A stretch of DNA of 64,000 nucleotides from Paenibacillus phytohabitans (lineage in GTDB: Bacteria; Bacillota; Bacilli; Paenibacillales; Paenibacillaceae), in the NCBI RefSeq assembly GCF_013141775.1, contig NZ_WHOB01000094.1, positions 124,001 through 188,000 of the forward strand, in the 5' to 3' direction. Position numbers and translations under genes: made by a program. A model generated the notes under the pieces. That model was not told the origin of the DNA. It saw nothing but the letters and a program-made list of their open reading frames with translations, and ran no database searches. Below are positions 17,608-26,991 of the stretch, piece by piece. Every line of letters begins with the position of its first letter. Position 1 is the first letter of the stretch.

Positions 17608-19478
17608 GGATTCGGGCAGAGCATCTCTCCTTCCATTACGACGGCAAGTACGCCGTGCAGGATATCTCCCTGAATATCCCTGCAGGCACATTGACCGTGC
17701 TCTGCGGAGTTAACGGAAGCGGCAAGTCCACTCTGCTGCGCCTGCTCGCCGGGCTGGAGCATCCGGCATCCGGCAATATCATTCATGAGGATACGATGCC
17801 TGCGGACCGCAAGGTCGGGGAGGCTGTCGCTATGGTATTTCAGCAGCCGGAGACCCAGTTGTTCGCAGACAGCGTCCATAAGGATATCGAATACGGCCTG
17901 ACGCAGCGCGGTGTACCTAAGGTGCAGCGGGACGGTATCATCCGCAGCGCCCTCGCGCGGACCGGGCTGCCTTATGATGAGTTCGCCGGACGTTCCCCTT
18001 TTCTGCTTAGCGGAGGCGAGAAGCGGCGGGTCTGTATTGCCGGAGCCATAGCCTCCCGGCCCGGGCTTCTCATTCTCGATGAGCCGACCGCAGGACTGGA
18101 CCCGCTGGCGGCACAGTCGCTGCTGGAAATGGTGCAGGAGCTGCGGCAGAGCGGCCTGACTCTGATCATCGGCACCCATGATCTGGACAGCTTTCTGCCG
18201 GTTGCCGACGGGGTGATCGTGATGAAGCAGGGCGCGGCCCATTATGATGGCCCTGCTGCGGCACTGACAGCGGACCCCGGACTGCTGCGAGCTGCCGGAC
18301 TTACGCCTCCGGCTTATGCCTCGCTAGGCCGCAGGCTTGTAGAACGCGGCTGGCTTGAAGCATTACCGGACAATCTGGAGGAGCTGCTCGCCGGACTGGA
18401 TAAGCAGCCTCTGCCCGTTCCGCAGGAAGTCAGCACTCCTGCGGCGGCCCACAAGGAGCCCAGCGAAGGGAGAAGAAGCGAGACGGAATCTCCACCGGCA
18501 AGCGGAGACGCACCAGGTCTATCTGCCGCCACAATAGGCCCGGCAAGCGGAGACGCACCAGGTCTATCTGCCGCCACAACAGGCCCCGCAAGCGGAGACG
18601 CACCAGGTCTATCTGCCGCCACAATAGGCCCGGCAAGCGAGGCCTTGGCTTCAATGAATCCTCAGGCACTTTACGGGGAGCCCGCAACATCTGACCACTT
18701 ATCAATCAAACAAGCCCCTGGCCGGTTACGCTGGCAGGGACTGGATCCCCGGGTCAAATGGCTGGGGATGATTATCGGATCACTGACCGTGCTGGGGATG
18801 GACACCTTCCTCCCGCTGCTGCTGGCTGCAAGCCTGCTGGCCGGACTCACGGTTTCGGCCGGAATTTCCTGGCGGAGGGTCTTCCGTTTCTTCCGCCCGT
18901 TCCTCCTCATGTTCCTGTTCCTCTGGCTGCTGTCCGGGCTCAGCTGGAACTCGCCCGGCTTCAGTATCGGCCCGCTCAGCTTCAGTTCTGCGGGACTTCA
19001 GCGCGGAGGAATCAGCGTGCTGCGGTTTCTGCTGCTGATCGTCCTCGGATTCCTGTTCACGGAGACCACTACCGGCGCTCCGCTGCGTGAAGGGCTGGAA
19101 TGGGGAATTGCTCCGCTGAGACATCTTGGAATCCGGACCCGCAACTGGTCGCTGGCTGTGTCCGTGACGCTGCAGTTCGTGCCCTGGATTCTCGGCAAGC
19201 TGACACAGCTGCAGCTGGCACTGAGCTCGCGCGGCAGACGGGCCCGCGGACTGGCACGCTGGTCCCCGCGGCAGATTGCCCTGATCATCGTGCCCCTGAT
19301 CATCCTTGTCCTGGGCATGGGCGACGAGCTGGCTACAGCCGTTGAATCGCGCGGGTATGATCCCGCCAAGCAGCGGACTCCTGTCTATCAGCTGGCCTGG
19401 AACAAGCGCGATACATGGGTTGCGCTATGTATCCTGACGGCAGCAGGCCTGTTGTGGTGGCTTTCCCGGATCAGCTAA
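17604..19478 (+). CDS. Fused ECF ATPase EcfA2 and transmembrane EcfT
   Basis: A 624-residue fusion. Residues 1-265 are an EcfA ATPase (Walker A GVNGSGKSTLLRL, Q-loop MVFQQPETQLFADSVHKDIEYGL, signature LSGGEKRRVCIAG, Walker B LLILDEPTAGLDP). Residues about 370-624 are EcfT, with five or so membrane segments and the two coupling-helix motifs SSRGRRARG and ESRGYDP that contact the ATPases. Between them is a flexible Pro/Ala/Ser linker with three exact-length 15-residue repeats. In most firmicutes these are two genes. The start is the ATG at 17604, coupled to ecfA1 by a 4-base overlap. The 3' end overlaps the convergent nitroreductase gene by 8 bp. Together with EcfA1 it makes a complete energising module. 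Confidence 0.88.
   Translation: MRIRAEHLSFHYDGKYAVQDISLNIPAGTLTVLCGVNGSGKSTLLRLLAGLEHPASGNIIHEDTMPADRKVGEAVAMVFQQPETQLFADSVHKDIEYGLTQRGVPKVQRDGIIRSALARTGLPYDEFAGRSPFLLSGGEKRRVCIAGAIASRPGLLILDEPTAGLDPLAAQSLLEMVQELRQSGLTLIIGTHDLDSFLPVADGVIVMKQGAAHYDGPAAALTADPGLLRAAGLTPPAYASLGRRLVERGWLEALPDNLEELLAGLDKQPLPVPQEVSTPAAAHKEPSEGRRSETESPPASGDAPGLSAATIGPASGDAPGLSAATTGPASGDAPGLSAATIGPASEALASMNPQALYGEPATSDHLSIKQAPGRLRWQGLDPRVKWLGMIIGSLTVLGMDTFLPLLLAASLLAGLTVSAGISWRRVFRFFRPFLLMFLFLWLLSGLSWNSPGFSIGPLSFSSAGLQRGGISVLRFLLLIVLGFLFTETTTGAPLREGLEWGIAPLRHLGIRTRNWSLAVSVTLQFVPWILGKLTQLQLALSSRGRRARGLARWSPRQIALIIVPLIILVLGMGDELATAVESRGYDPAKQRTPVYQLAWNKRDTWVALCILTAAGLLWWLSRIS
18498..18632 (+). repeat. Three 45-bp in-frame repeats in the EcfA2-EcfT linker
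   Basis: Copies at 18498-18542, 18543-18587 and 18588-18632 each encode ASGDAPGLSAATIGP, with I to T in the second. They are almost identical in DNA, which suggests recent duplication and likely length variation between strains. Confidence 0.9.
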
Positions 19479-20334
19479 GTGTATAGCTGAGCATGTATTC
19501 CGTATTCGGACTGCCGGCTTCTATTCCCGGATCGTTAATGGTCCAGGTGCCTGCAATATCCAGCTCGCGGCAGGCCAGCTCGAAATTGCAGGCGGCAATG
19601 CCGATATCAATCCGCTGCATCTGGAATCCGAGCTTATTGCCGCTATAATTAGGCGTATGCTCCAAGTAGAAATGCAGCTGCTGCCGGTCTGGAGACAAGA
19701 CAAGTCTCCAGGGCTGCTTGTTGGAGGCTGACGGGCCGATCCGGACCATCTCGATGGGGACGGCCAGCTTCCCGGCGGCTTCCGGTGTCAGCCGTTTGCT
19801 GAAATCACCGTCACAGAAGAGCTCCTTCCAAGGCTTTTTATTGTCGGCTCTGACCACATACCGCATCGTGGTATCCAGCAGCCGCTGCTTCTCCCGCGCG
19901 TAGCCGAGCGGCGTAATGCAGGGAATAATCTCCCCTTCGGCAAGCTCCAGCTCACGGGTAAAGGATTTGCGGTTGAAGGTTCCGCCAATCCAGCAGGTTC
20001 CAAGACCCAGCCCGGTCGCAAAAAGAATCAGCTTCTGGAAGGTATATCCGAACTCCAGCAGTGCCAGCTTCCCGTTACGCACGGAGCCTACCAGATAAGC
20101 CTGCGGATTCACAATGATCCCGTAAGCGCCCAGCTTCATGCCCTTGCCTTCCCCCGCCCCGCCTTTGGCCCAGATCCATTCAATCCCTGATATCCCGCCA
20201 AAAGGACCGCGCAAATTCTCTTCCTTATCCAGATACTCCATAATGGAGGCATGGGCTGCTGTATCAATTGGTGTGGTCTCATAAGTCCGCACAGACTTGC
20301 GTTTCTCCATAATTTCCATTACTGCATTCCCCAT
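19471..20334 (-). CDS. Nitroreductase family protein (TM1586-like)
   Basis: A 287-residue protein of the FMN-dependent nitroreductase superfamily, of the longer pseudo-duplicated kind. Motifs are IMEKRKSVRTYE near the N-terminus (FMN phosphate contacts), FATGLGLGTCWIGGTFNRKSF at about 105-125 and VRIGPSASNKQPWRLVLSPD at about 195-215. The substrate is unknown; relatives reduce nitro compounds or quinones. TGAGGAGGCG sits before the ATG at 20334. It ends convergently with the ecf operon with an 8-bp overlap. Confidence 0.8.
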   Translation of the reverse strand: MGNAVMEIMEKRKSVRTYETTPIDTAAHASIMEYLDKEENLRGPFGGISGIEWIWAKGGAGEGKGMKLGAYGIIVNPQAYLVGSVRNGKLALLEFGYTFQKLILFATGLGLGTCWIGGTFNRKSFTRELELAEGEIIPCITPLGYAREKQRLLDTTMRYVVRADNKKPWKELFCDGDFSKRLTPEAAGKLAVPIEMVRIGPSASNKQPWRLVLSPDRQQLHFYLEHTPNYSGNKLGFQMQRIDIGIAACNFELACRELDIAGTWTINDPGIEAGSPNTEYMLSYTLS

Positions 20335-20570
20335 AACAGCCGCCTCCTCAAATTATCCCGCAACCCTGCCCTGCCTTGTCTTGCCCTGACCTGAACTGCC
20401 CATTCCTTACTGGCTGGCTCAGCCTCCTTGTTACAGCTTCAAGCCCAAAAAAGAAGACTCCGCTAAGAACAGGAGCCCTCCCAAAATGATCTATACTCTA
20501 TCGTTGCCTGTTCTGCGGTCCGGTTGCTGGTAAAATTAGTATCCCCCATTTCAGGAGAATCGTCCAGCTC

Positions 20571-23228
20571 TTATTCCTTATCTTCCGGACCCGGATGGCG
20601 GGAAACCAGTCTCACCAGATCGAGGGTTAACAGGTAGAGGGTAAGCGATGCAGGATACGCCAGATACCGCGGCTCCCACTGCGGCCCGAATTTCTCCTTA
20701 TACCGCCGCAGGCCGGAGAATCCGTACCAGTGGCCGCCGCGTTCAAAGACCAGGCGGGCCACCTTCTCCTCGCGCAGCGCTCCGGTATTCCGGCCGGCAC
20801 CAGGCTGCGGGGCATGACCCAGATTAAAGCTGCGGAACCCCCGCGACTTCGCCCACTCCAGCAGACACAGGAACAAGTAATCCATAGTCCCGTTCGGGGT
20901 ATCCTTGCGGTGGCGCATGAGATCAATGGACACGGTCTTGTGTCCGTCATAGCCCGGGGCAACGGAGGCAAAAGCTATGAGTTGCCCGTCAGCTCCGCGC
21001 AGCAGCGCCAGCGGAGCGAGCTGCAGATACGGCTTGCTGAACCAGCCCAGCGAAAACCCTTTTTCCAGGCGCCCGTCCAGCCATTCCTCCGACAGCGCCC
21101 GGAGCTCCTGCAGCAGGTCTGCAGAATGCGCGGGCTCGGCAATCTCAAAGACATAGCCCTCACGTTCAAACCGGCTTGCCACACCGGGCAGATCGGCATT
21201 GCGGGGGCCGCTGGCCTTGAAGTTCTCAAGCGGCACCAACGCTTCCTCGCCCAGCTTGAAGAACCGGTAGCCTTGGCTCTGATACACCGGGAGGTAGGCT
21301 GGTGTAGCCTGGTAGAACACTACGGCGAGTCCATACAAATCCGCCGCCTGGCGGAACTCGCTGATTGCGTCATTGACCAGGCCCACCGGACCCAGAGGAT
21401 CACCCAGTACCACCAGCTTGTCCCTTACTCTGGCAAAAGCGAATAACACTCTGCCCTCCCGGGCCCAGTAGAAGCTTTTGTCGCCCAGAAACAGCATATG
21501 GCTTAAGGCATTGCCCCAGCCTTCCGCCAGAAACTGCTCCAGCCGCGCCATATCCTTATCCGCGAAGAGCTCATCGGCCTTGCGCTGCGGCCGGAGAGCA
21601 ACAAGCATAGTCAGCAGCAGCCAGGAGAAGATCAGTCCGCCTATAGCTGTAACCGCCACATTGCTGTGCTGCCGCAGCCATTCCGGCCGGATTCCGGCCG
21701 GGAGATGCTTCAGGAAACCGTGATGCGAATAACTCCCCAGCCCATAATAACTGAGTGCTACAACAGAAGTCAGAGCCAGCCACCATACGGTGCTCCTGGT
21801 ACTGAGCGGCACACTAATCCGGTAGAACCGGGTCCGCGAGATCCAGAGGATCAGGCCTACCAGCAGCAGGAACAGCGCCTCTTCGTAATCGAATCCTTTC
21901 GTAAAAGCAAATACTGCACCGCCGAAGAGCAGCAGACTGGTCCAGACGTACGCCCTGTAGACACGCAGGGAAATTCCCCGCGACAGCAGGATTAGCATGA
22001 AGCCGATCAGCACGGACAGATGATGGGAAATCCGCATCACTGGCAGGGACAAGAGATTCTCCGTGATCCGCAGCCGGTAGAGCAGCTCAGGTGTAGCTGC
22101 GGACAGCAGCAGAATCAGACCGCTGGCCAGCACCAGCTTGCCGAGTGCCCAGACCCCCAGGTCGCTGAGGAAGGTGTATTGGCCGGGCCAGCCCCATATT
22201 CTCTGCCATACGGTAACGGGAGTTTCGACTCTGTCTCCGCTGCGTTCAGTCCCCTTCTTACCCGGCAGCCCGATCTCCAGCGCCGCCAGCACCAGTCCGA
22301 TCAGCCAGGGCACAATGTAATAGAATAGTCTGTAGATGACGAGCACAGCCATGGCCTGATCGCTCCGGATTCCCAGCTGGGTAAGTCCAAGCAGGGCAAT
22401 CAGGTCGAAGGCACCGATGCCTCCGGGAGCCATACTTAGAATGCCGGCAATGGCGGCAACGACATAAATACTGAAGACCGTAACAAACGGAGCACCGCCG
22501 AGCAGCTGACCGGCAATTATCCAGAAGGTCAGTCCGGCAAAGGCCCACTCCAGGAAGGAAGCTCCGACAGAAGCCGCTACCGTCAGCCAGGATGTCCTGC
22601 CCTGCCCCCGGTTAATCCACTTGGCGAATAGTGAGGAACGCTGGAGAATCACAAAAAACGGCAAATAAAGCGCCATTCCCCACACCGCGAATACCAGCCA
22701 GCGATGTTCATGTAGAAGGGCATCCGCCGGAAGGATTCCGGTAAGGGTGCACCATGAGAGCAGCGACAGCCCGGTTATCATCAGCGGTGACAGAAATACG
22801 ATAGCCGGTGCCAGCACGGACGAGGGCACACCGCTCTTTTTGTAGAGCAGCGTCCGGAGGCCCGCGCCAGCCAGACCGGCAAAGCCGATCAGGTTATTGA
22901 ACGTATTCGCGATCCAGGCATAGCGGAAGGTGCTTAAGTAGCTGGTCTGCAAGCGGAAATGCCCGCGGATTAAATAATCATAAGTGCTCATGACCGCAAC
23001 GGAGAGCAGGGAAATGCCCAGCATCTGCAGAATGGCCGGTGCGGGGACTGCTTTTAATTCATGAATGATCATCCCCAAATGAATCTGCTTCAGCTCATTC
23101 TGCCCTTCCCAATAGACAAGACCGATGATCAGCAGCGGAACAAGCGCCCTTACCGCCTTAATCCGGTAGATGGATAGAAGCAGCCTCACGAATCTGAAGT
23201 GTTCCAATCTTTGTTTCATTGAATGCAT
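20571..23228 (-). CDS. mprF: MprF, phosphatidylglycerol lysyltransferase and flippase
   Basis: An 885-residue membrane protein of full MprF length. The N-terminal half (about residues 10-560) has around 14 hydrophobic segments including the flippase region (FNNLIGFAGLAGAGLRTLLYKKSGV, SMAPGGIGAFDLIALLGL). The C-terminal cytosolic part (about 575-870) is the DUF2156 aminoacyltransferase (GDKSFYWAREGRVLFAFARV, VVLGDPLGP, FNLGHAPQPGAG). It adds lysine from Lys-tRNA to phosphatidylglycerol and moves the product to the outer leaflet, lowering sensitivity to cationic peptides. That could complement the RiPP locus 6 kb away, but no link is shown. An alternative start lies three codons downstream. Confidence 0.92.
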   Translation of the reverse strand: MHSMKQRLEHFRFVRLLLSIYRIKAVRALVPLLIIGLVYWEGQNELKQIHLGMIIHELKAVPAPAILQMLGISLLSVAVMSTYDYLIRGHFRLQTSYLSTFRYAWIANTFNNLIGFAGLAGAGLRTLLYKKSGVPSSVLAPAIVFLSPLMITGLSLLSWCTLTGILPADALLHEHRWLVFAVWGMALYLPFFVILQRSSLFAKWINRGQGRTSWLTVAASVGASFLEWAFAGLTFWIIAGQLLGGAPFVTVFSIYVVAAIAGILSMAPGGIGAFDLIALLGLTQLGIRSDQAMAVLVIYRLFYYIVPWLIGLVLAALEIGLPGKKGTERSGDRVETPVTVWQRIWGWPGQYTFLSDLGVWALGKLVLASGLILLLSAATPELLYRLRITENLLSLPVMRISHHLSVLIGFMLILLSRGISLRVYRAYVWTSLLLFGGAVFAFTKGFDYEEALFLLLVGLILWISRTRFYRISVPLSTRSTVWWLALTSVVALSYYGLGSYSHHGFLKHLPAGIRPEWLRQHSNVAVTAIGGLIFSWLLLTMLVALRPQRKADELFADKDMARLEQFLAEGWGNALSHMLFLGDKSFYWAREGRVLFAFARVRDKLVVLGDPLGPVGLVNDAISEFRQAADLYGLAVVFYQATPAYLPVYQSQGYRFFKLGEEALVPLENFKASGPRNADLPGVASRFEREGYVFEIAEPAHSADLLQELRALSEEWLDGRLEKGFSLGWFSKPYLQLAPLALLRGADGQLIAFASVAPGYDGHKTVSIDLMRHRKDTPNGTMDYLFLCLLEWAKSRGFRSFNLGHAPQPGAGRNTGALREEKVARLVFERGGHWYGFSGLRRYKEKFGPQWEPRYLAYPASLTLYLLTLDLVRLVSRHPGPEDKE

Positions 23229-23436
23229 GACTTTGAATGCATGACTTCACCTGCCCTTACTGCTGAACTCACCCTTGGCTAAACAATATTCAGCATTTTC
23301 CATAAAACCTATTATAGCAATATCAGCAGCAGATGACCCGTATAACGGTTGTATGTTCATCAGAGTTAGACAGCCGGCAAAGTGTAAATCACTGCAGCGG
23401 AGGAAAACCGAAGGTTGATTGATCCTGGGATACAAA

Positions 23437-23477
23437 AAATAGGCACCCGGACTGCGATCAGTCCGGATGCCTATTTC
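23437..23477. terminator. Strong bidirectional hairpin terminator
   Basis: AAATAGGCACCCGGACTG pairs with CAGTCCGGATGCCTATTT around a CGAT loop, with A-tracts on the left and TTTCTT on the right. On the minus strand it would stop transcripts from the FlxA-like gene. Confidence 0.8.
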
Positions 23478-23565
23478 TTGCTGCACAAGGGTTGTCATAC
23501 CGCAATAGAGAACCAGTCACCACGGCAATGGCGGTCCTCTTCTCAGGCATGCTGGTTAGCCGGGG

Positions 23566-23925
23566 TTATACCCGAATGTCAAATCTGCCTTCGCTATCTG
23601 TAGTTGCGGTCGCGATTTCCTGCGCAGATGCCGCTGCCAGCTTGCTGCTGTCAGCAGGCTTCTCCGGCGGTGCAGCTGCGCTTCCAGCTGAAGAGGCGCT
23701 GCTGGCACTCTGTGACTTTTGGGCAATTTGCGCTTCGATCTGCTTGATCTGCTGCTCAAGCTGTTTGGTCTTGGTTTCCTTAGTCTTCTCGTCGTCCTTG
23801 CTGGAGCTTACCTTCTCAAGATCAGCTTCCAGCTTCGCCTTCTGCTTCTCAAGCGCAGCTGTATCCGTTGCACTGGAGGACGTATACGTGGTAGATGTTG
23901 AAGCGGATACGGATGAAATATTCAT
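23566..23925 (-). CDS. FlxA-like coiled-coil protein
   Basis: A 119-residue hydrophilic protein. It has a Ser/Thr-rich N-terminus, then a coiled coil at about residues 25-72 (EKQKAKLEADLEKV, KTKQLEQQIKQIEAQIAQK) and an Ala/Ser/Pro-rich tail. This matches the FlxA-like family of small proteins of unknown function. GAAAGGAGGG before the ATG at 23925 fixes the start. It stands alone, with a terminator about 90 bases downstream of its stop. No membrane segment or signal peptide is visible. Confidence 0.75.
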   Translation of the reverse strand: MNISSVSASTSTTYTSSSATDTAALEKQKAKLEADLEKVSSSKDDEKTKETKTKQLEQQIKQIEAQIAQKSQSASSASSAGSAAAPPEKPADSSKLAAASAQEIATATTDSEGRFDIRV

Positions 23926-24014
23926 ACTTGTCCCTCCTTTCACCTATCCAATATATCTCTTTCACCCAAGTACAACGTTAAAATGCGCTGAAAGTTTGCT
24001 GAATGTCTGTTACC

Positions 24015-24881
24015 CTACGACTTGCCCGGCTTCCGGTTAACCAGTGTTACGCTCAGCAGGATGATAACCAGTCCGGCAAGGGTATTGGCATAGACCGGCT
24101 CATGCAGGAAGATGGCTCCCCACATCAGGCCGAATACAGGGACGAGAAATGTGACGCTGACGGTCTTGACCGGGCCGATGCTGGCGATCAGGCGGAAGTA
24201 CAGCAGGTAAGCCACCGAGGTACAGATCAGCGACAAACCAAGTACGGAGTATACCGCAGCGGCCGAGGGCAGATGATCCGGGGCAAAAATAACCGCCAGC
24301 GGCAGCAGCACCACGCTTGCACCCAGCTGTTGTCCGGCAGCAAGCGCCAGCGGAGTGAGGCCGAAGCCTACACGTGAAGCATATAATCCACCAAATGCAT
24401 AGCACAATGCGGCACAGAGCGAGTACCCTACTGACAAGAGAACTGTACTTGTGAGCGGTACCGGACTCCAGCCGACCAGAACAGCTACGCCAATTAGACC
24501 AATGACCAGGCCGGCCGACTTGGCCAGGCCCGGCTTCTCCTGCCGGGTTCCCCAGGCGGCTAGAGCCGCAAACATCGGGGTCGTGGCATTAAGGATTGCC
24601 GCCAGCGAAGCACTCAGATGCAGCTCAGCCATGCAGATCAGGGTGAACGGAAGTGCGGCATTAATGGCACCGAGCAGCAGGAACTGCTTCCAGTGCTTCA
24701 GGATGCCCAGTTTGCGCCGGGTCACAAACGCATAGAGCAGCAGGGCTGCTCCGGCAAGCGTAACACGCAGCTCGGTCGTGAAGACCGGCCCCAATTCAGG
24801 AGAGGCGATCCGCATGAACAGGAAGGAGGCTCCCCAGGCAAAGGCAAGCAGCAGCAGGGTCGTGAGATCCTTGCGGCTCAT
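24015..24881 (-). CDS. EamA/DMT family transporter
   Basis: A 288-residue integral membrane protein with about ten hydrophobic segments and two EamA repeats (LLLLAFAWGASFLFMRIASPELGPV in the first, SVTFLVPVFGLMWGAIFLHEPV in the second). Family members export amino acids, metabolites or toxic compounds; the substrate cannot be read from sequence. Its ATG at 24881 overlaps the stop of the upstream MFS gene by four bases, so the two transporters are translationally coupled. Confidence 0.85.
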   Translation of the reverse strand: MSRKDLTTLLLLAFAWGASFLFMRIASPELGPVFTTELRVTLAGAALLLYAFVTRRKLGILKHWKQFLLLGAINAALPFTLICMAELHLSASLAAILNATTPMFAALAAWGTRQEKPGLAKSAGLVIGLIGVAVLVGWSPVPLTSTVLLSVGYSLCAALCYAFGGLYASRVGFGLTPLALAAGQQLGASVVLLPLAVIFAPDHLPSAAAVYSVLGLSLICTSVAYLLYFRLIASIGPVKTVSVTFLVPVFGLMWGAIFLHEPVYANTLAGLVIILLSVTLVNRKPGKS

Positions 24882-26107
24882 GGCTTGTCCGCCCTTTTGC
24901 AGAGCAGCAGGTAAGATAAAATGGACAGGATGCCTGCTCCCGCGATGACCAGCGCCATCGGCACAGCAGAGTCACTGCCGCCAAGTCCGACTAACGGAGC
25001 CGCACAGCTGCCCAGCAGCAAGGGAAGCAGACCCAGGAGTGCAGAGGCGCTGCCTGCGGTTTCTCCCTGATCCTGCATGGCAAGCGAGAAGCTGGTTGTA
25101 CTCACCAGACCCACACTGGAGACCACGGCGAACAGGCAGACCAGAATCGGCAGCAGTCCGCCTCCGGCAAGGAGGGTAACCAGCAGCAGGACACCGCCGA
25201 AAGTACAGAGCAGAAGTCCGCTAATCAGCAGCTTGCGCTCCCCTACTCTTGCGGACAACCGGCCGGCAATCTGCCCGGAGATAATAATGCCGAGCCCGTT
25301 AACAGCGAAGATAAGGCTGTACATTTGCGGGGATACCCCGTAAATAATCTGCAATACGAAGGAAGAACCAGAAATATAAGCGAACATGGCTGCTGTAACG
25401 AAACCCTGGGAGAGGGCATAGCCCATAAACTTGGCATTGCCAAGCAGGATACGGAAGGTGAGCAGCGTTCCTTTGAGCCCGCTTTTGATCCGGCGTTCTT
25501 TGGGCAATGTCTCCGGCAGACGCAGCAGAATGATGGCCGCAAAGAGCAGTCCGAACACAAACAAAACTACAAACACACCCTGCCAGGTCGTTACTCTCAG
25601 CAGCTGTCCCCCGATGACAGGAGCGAAGATCGGCCCCAGCCCGTTGACAATCATCAGCAGCGAGAAGAACTTGGTTAATTCCGAGCCGCTGTACATATCA
25701 CGGACCGCCGCCCGGGAGATGACCACACCTACTGATCCGGCCAGGCCCTGGATGAAACGCAGAAACACCAGCAGGCCGATAGAAGGACTGAACGCACAGA
25801 GCAGTGAAGAAACCGCATAAATCACCATACCGATAAAGAGCGGAACACGGCGTCCATGCACATCGCTGAGCGGTCCGGCCACCAGCTGGCCCGAGGCCAG
25901 CCCCAGCAGGAAGAAGGTCAGGCTGAGCTGCACCATAGCCGGACTGGTGGCGAAATGAGTGCTAAGCGCAGGCAGAGCCGGCAGATACATATCAATCGAC
26001 AGAGGGCCGATCGTGGCGATGGCCCCCAGAATGACCGCCAGCTGCAGCCGCTGTTTCTTGGACGGCCCGCCCTCCGCAAGGCCTGAAATATGGTTTTGCT
26101 TAATCAT
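24878..26107 (-). CDS. MFS multidrug transporter, Bcr/CflA family
   Basis: A 409-residue proton-driven efflux protein with twelve predicted membrane segments. Diagnostic pieces are TIGPLSIDMYLPALPAL in the first helix, the loop 2-3 motif GPLSDVHGRRVPLFIG and FIQGLAGSVGVVISRAAVRDMYSG, all typical of Bcr/CflA drug and sulfonamide/bicyclomycin exporters. It is the first gene of a two-gene unit with the EamA transporter. The real substrate is unknown. Confidence 0.88.
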   Translation of the reverse strand: MIKQNHISGLAEGGPSKKQRLQLAVILGAIATIGPLSIDMYLPALPALSTHFATSPAMVQLSLTFFLLGLASGQLVAGPLSDVHGRRVPLFIGMVIYAVSSLLCAFSPSIGLLVFLRFIQGLAGSVGVVISRAAVRDMYSGSELTKFFSLLMIVNGLGPIFAPVIGGQLLRVTTWQGVFVVLFVFGLLFAAIILLRLPETLPKERRIKSGLKGTLLTFRILLGNAKFMGYALSQGFVTAAMFAYISGSSFVLQIIYGVSPQMYSLIFAVNGLGIIISGQIAGRLSARVGERKLLISGLLLCTFGGVLLLVTLLAGGGLLPILVCLFAVVSSVGLVSTTSFSLAMQDQGETAGSASALLGLLPLLLGSCAAPLVGLGGSDSAVPMALVIAGAGILSILSYLLLCKRADKP

Positions 26108-26289
26108 GAATAGTGACGCAACCTTTCTCTTGGCACCCCTTTAAAAGACAGCAAATCCGTTTTTGCTCAGGTCCGTTTTTTATTCTTCATACTACCCGAT
26201 CACAGCCTGAAAGTTCAATGCTTTTGTGCATTAACGGGGAATAGAACGGGGGAACAAATGTATCTCGGACCTATATCTCTATATCGCAA

Positions 26290-26354
26290 ATAACCGCCTG
26301 CAGGAGTCGGCCGGCCGATCATATCACTGATCAGCAGCCCCCGCAGGCGGTTGT
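26290..26354 (-). terminator. Hairpin after the mhqD-like gene
   Basis: AACCGCCTGC (26292-26301) pairs with GCAGGCGGTT (26343-26352) around a 41-base loop that itself contains GGCCGGCC. It lies just downstream of the 26368 stop codon on the minus strand. The U-run is short, so termination is likely but not certain. Confidence 0.55.
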
Positions 26355-26367
26355 CTGTATAGTTATA

Positions 26368-26991
26368 TCATTCTCCGGAAGCTGTGAGTCCGGCCAGCCA
26401 ATCCCTGGCCGCTTCAGCTTCGGCGGTGCTCAGGCGGTGTCCCTGATTGCCCCAGTGAGAGGTGACTTCGGCTCCCGCGCCGCTCAGCAGGGATTCCAGC
26501 TCACGGGTCTCCTCGGAGCGGATGATCGGATCATTGGTTCCTGCCCCGATAAAGACCGGAACCCCCTGCAGCGACGGAATAGCAAGGCCGCGCAGCGGCA
26601 CCATCGGATGCAGCAGCACTGCCGCGCGGAAGATGCCTCCGTAATGGAAGAGCAGGCTGCCGGCGATGTTCGCACCGTTGGAGTAGCCTACTGCAACCAG
26701 ATTGCCGTTATCAAATCCGTACTTCGCTGCAGCCTCGTCCAGGAACTGCTTCACCTCATGGGTGCGGAAGATCAGATCCTCCTCGTCGAATATTCCTTCA
26801 GCCAGCCGCCGGAAAAAGCGCGGCATGCCATTCTCGAGTACATTCCCGCGGATGCCCAGCACCGAAGCGCCGGGAGCCAGCAGCCCGGCCAGCGGCAGCA
26901 GGTCATGCTCGTTGCCGCCTGTGCCGTGGAATAATACCAGCGTCGGCTGAGTAACATCCGTACCTTGATGGAATACATGCGTCATATTCAT
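26368..26991 (-). CDS. mhqD: MhqD-like alpha/beta-hydrolase (carboxylesterase)
   Basis: A 207-residue alpha/beta-hydrolase of the phospholipase/carboxylesterase group. It has an oxyanion region LVLFHGTGGNEHDLLPLA, nucleophile GYSNGAN (Ser about 113), Asp in GAGTNDPII and His in NQGHRLS. In Bacillus subtilis MhqD is co-induced with the dioxygenase MhqO by hydroquinones and catechol. Its ATG overlaps the stop of the VOC dioxygenase gene by four bases. Role in aromatic or quinone detoxification is inferred from that context. Confidence 0.8.
   Translation of the reverse strand: MNMTHVFHQGTDVTQPTLVLFHGTGGNEHDLLPLAGLLAPGASVLGIRGNVLENGMPRFFRRLAEGIFDEEDLIFRTHEVKQFLDEAAAKYGFDNGNLVAVGYSNGANIAGSLLFHYGGIFRAAVLLHPMVPLRGLAIPSLQGVPVFIGAGTNDPIIRSEETRELESLLSGAGAEVTSHWGNQGHRLSTAEAEAARDWLAGLTASGE

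Noticed and set aside
23247..23498. 83-codon minus-strand open frame next to mprF
   Set aside because: It runs through the strong terminator hairpin and has no ribosome binding site or recognisable motif.
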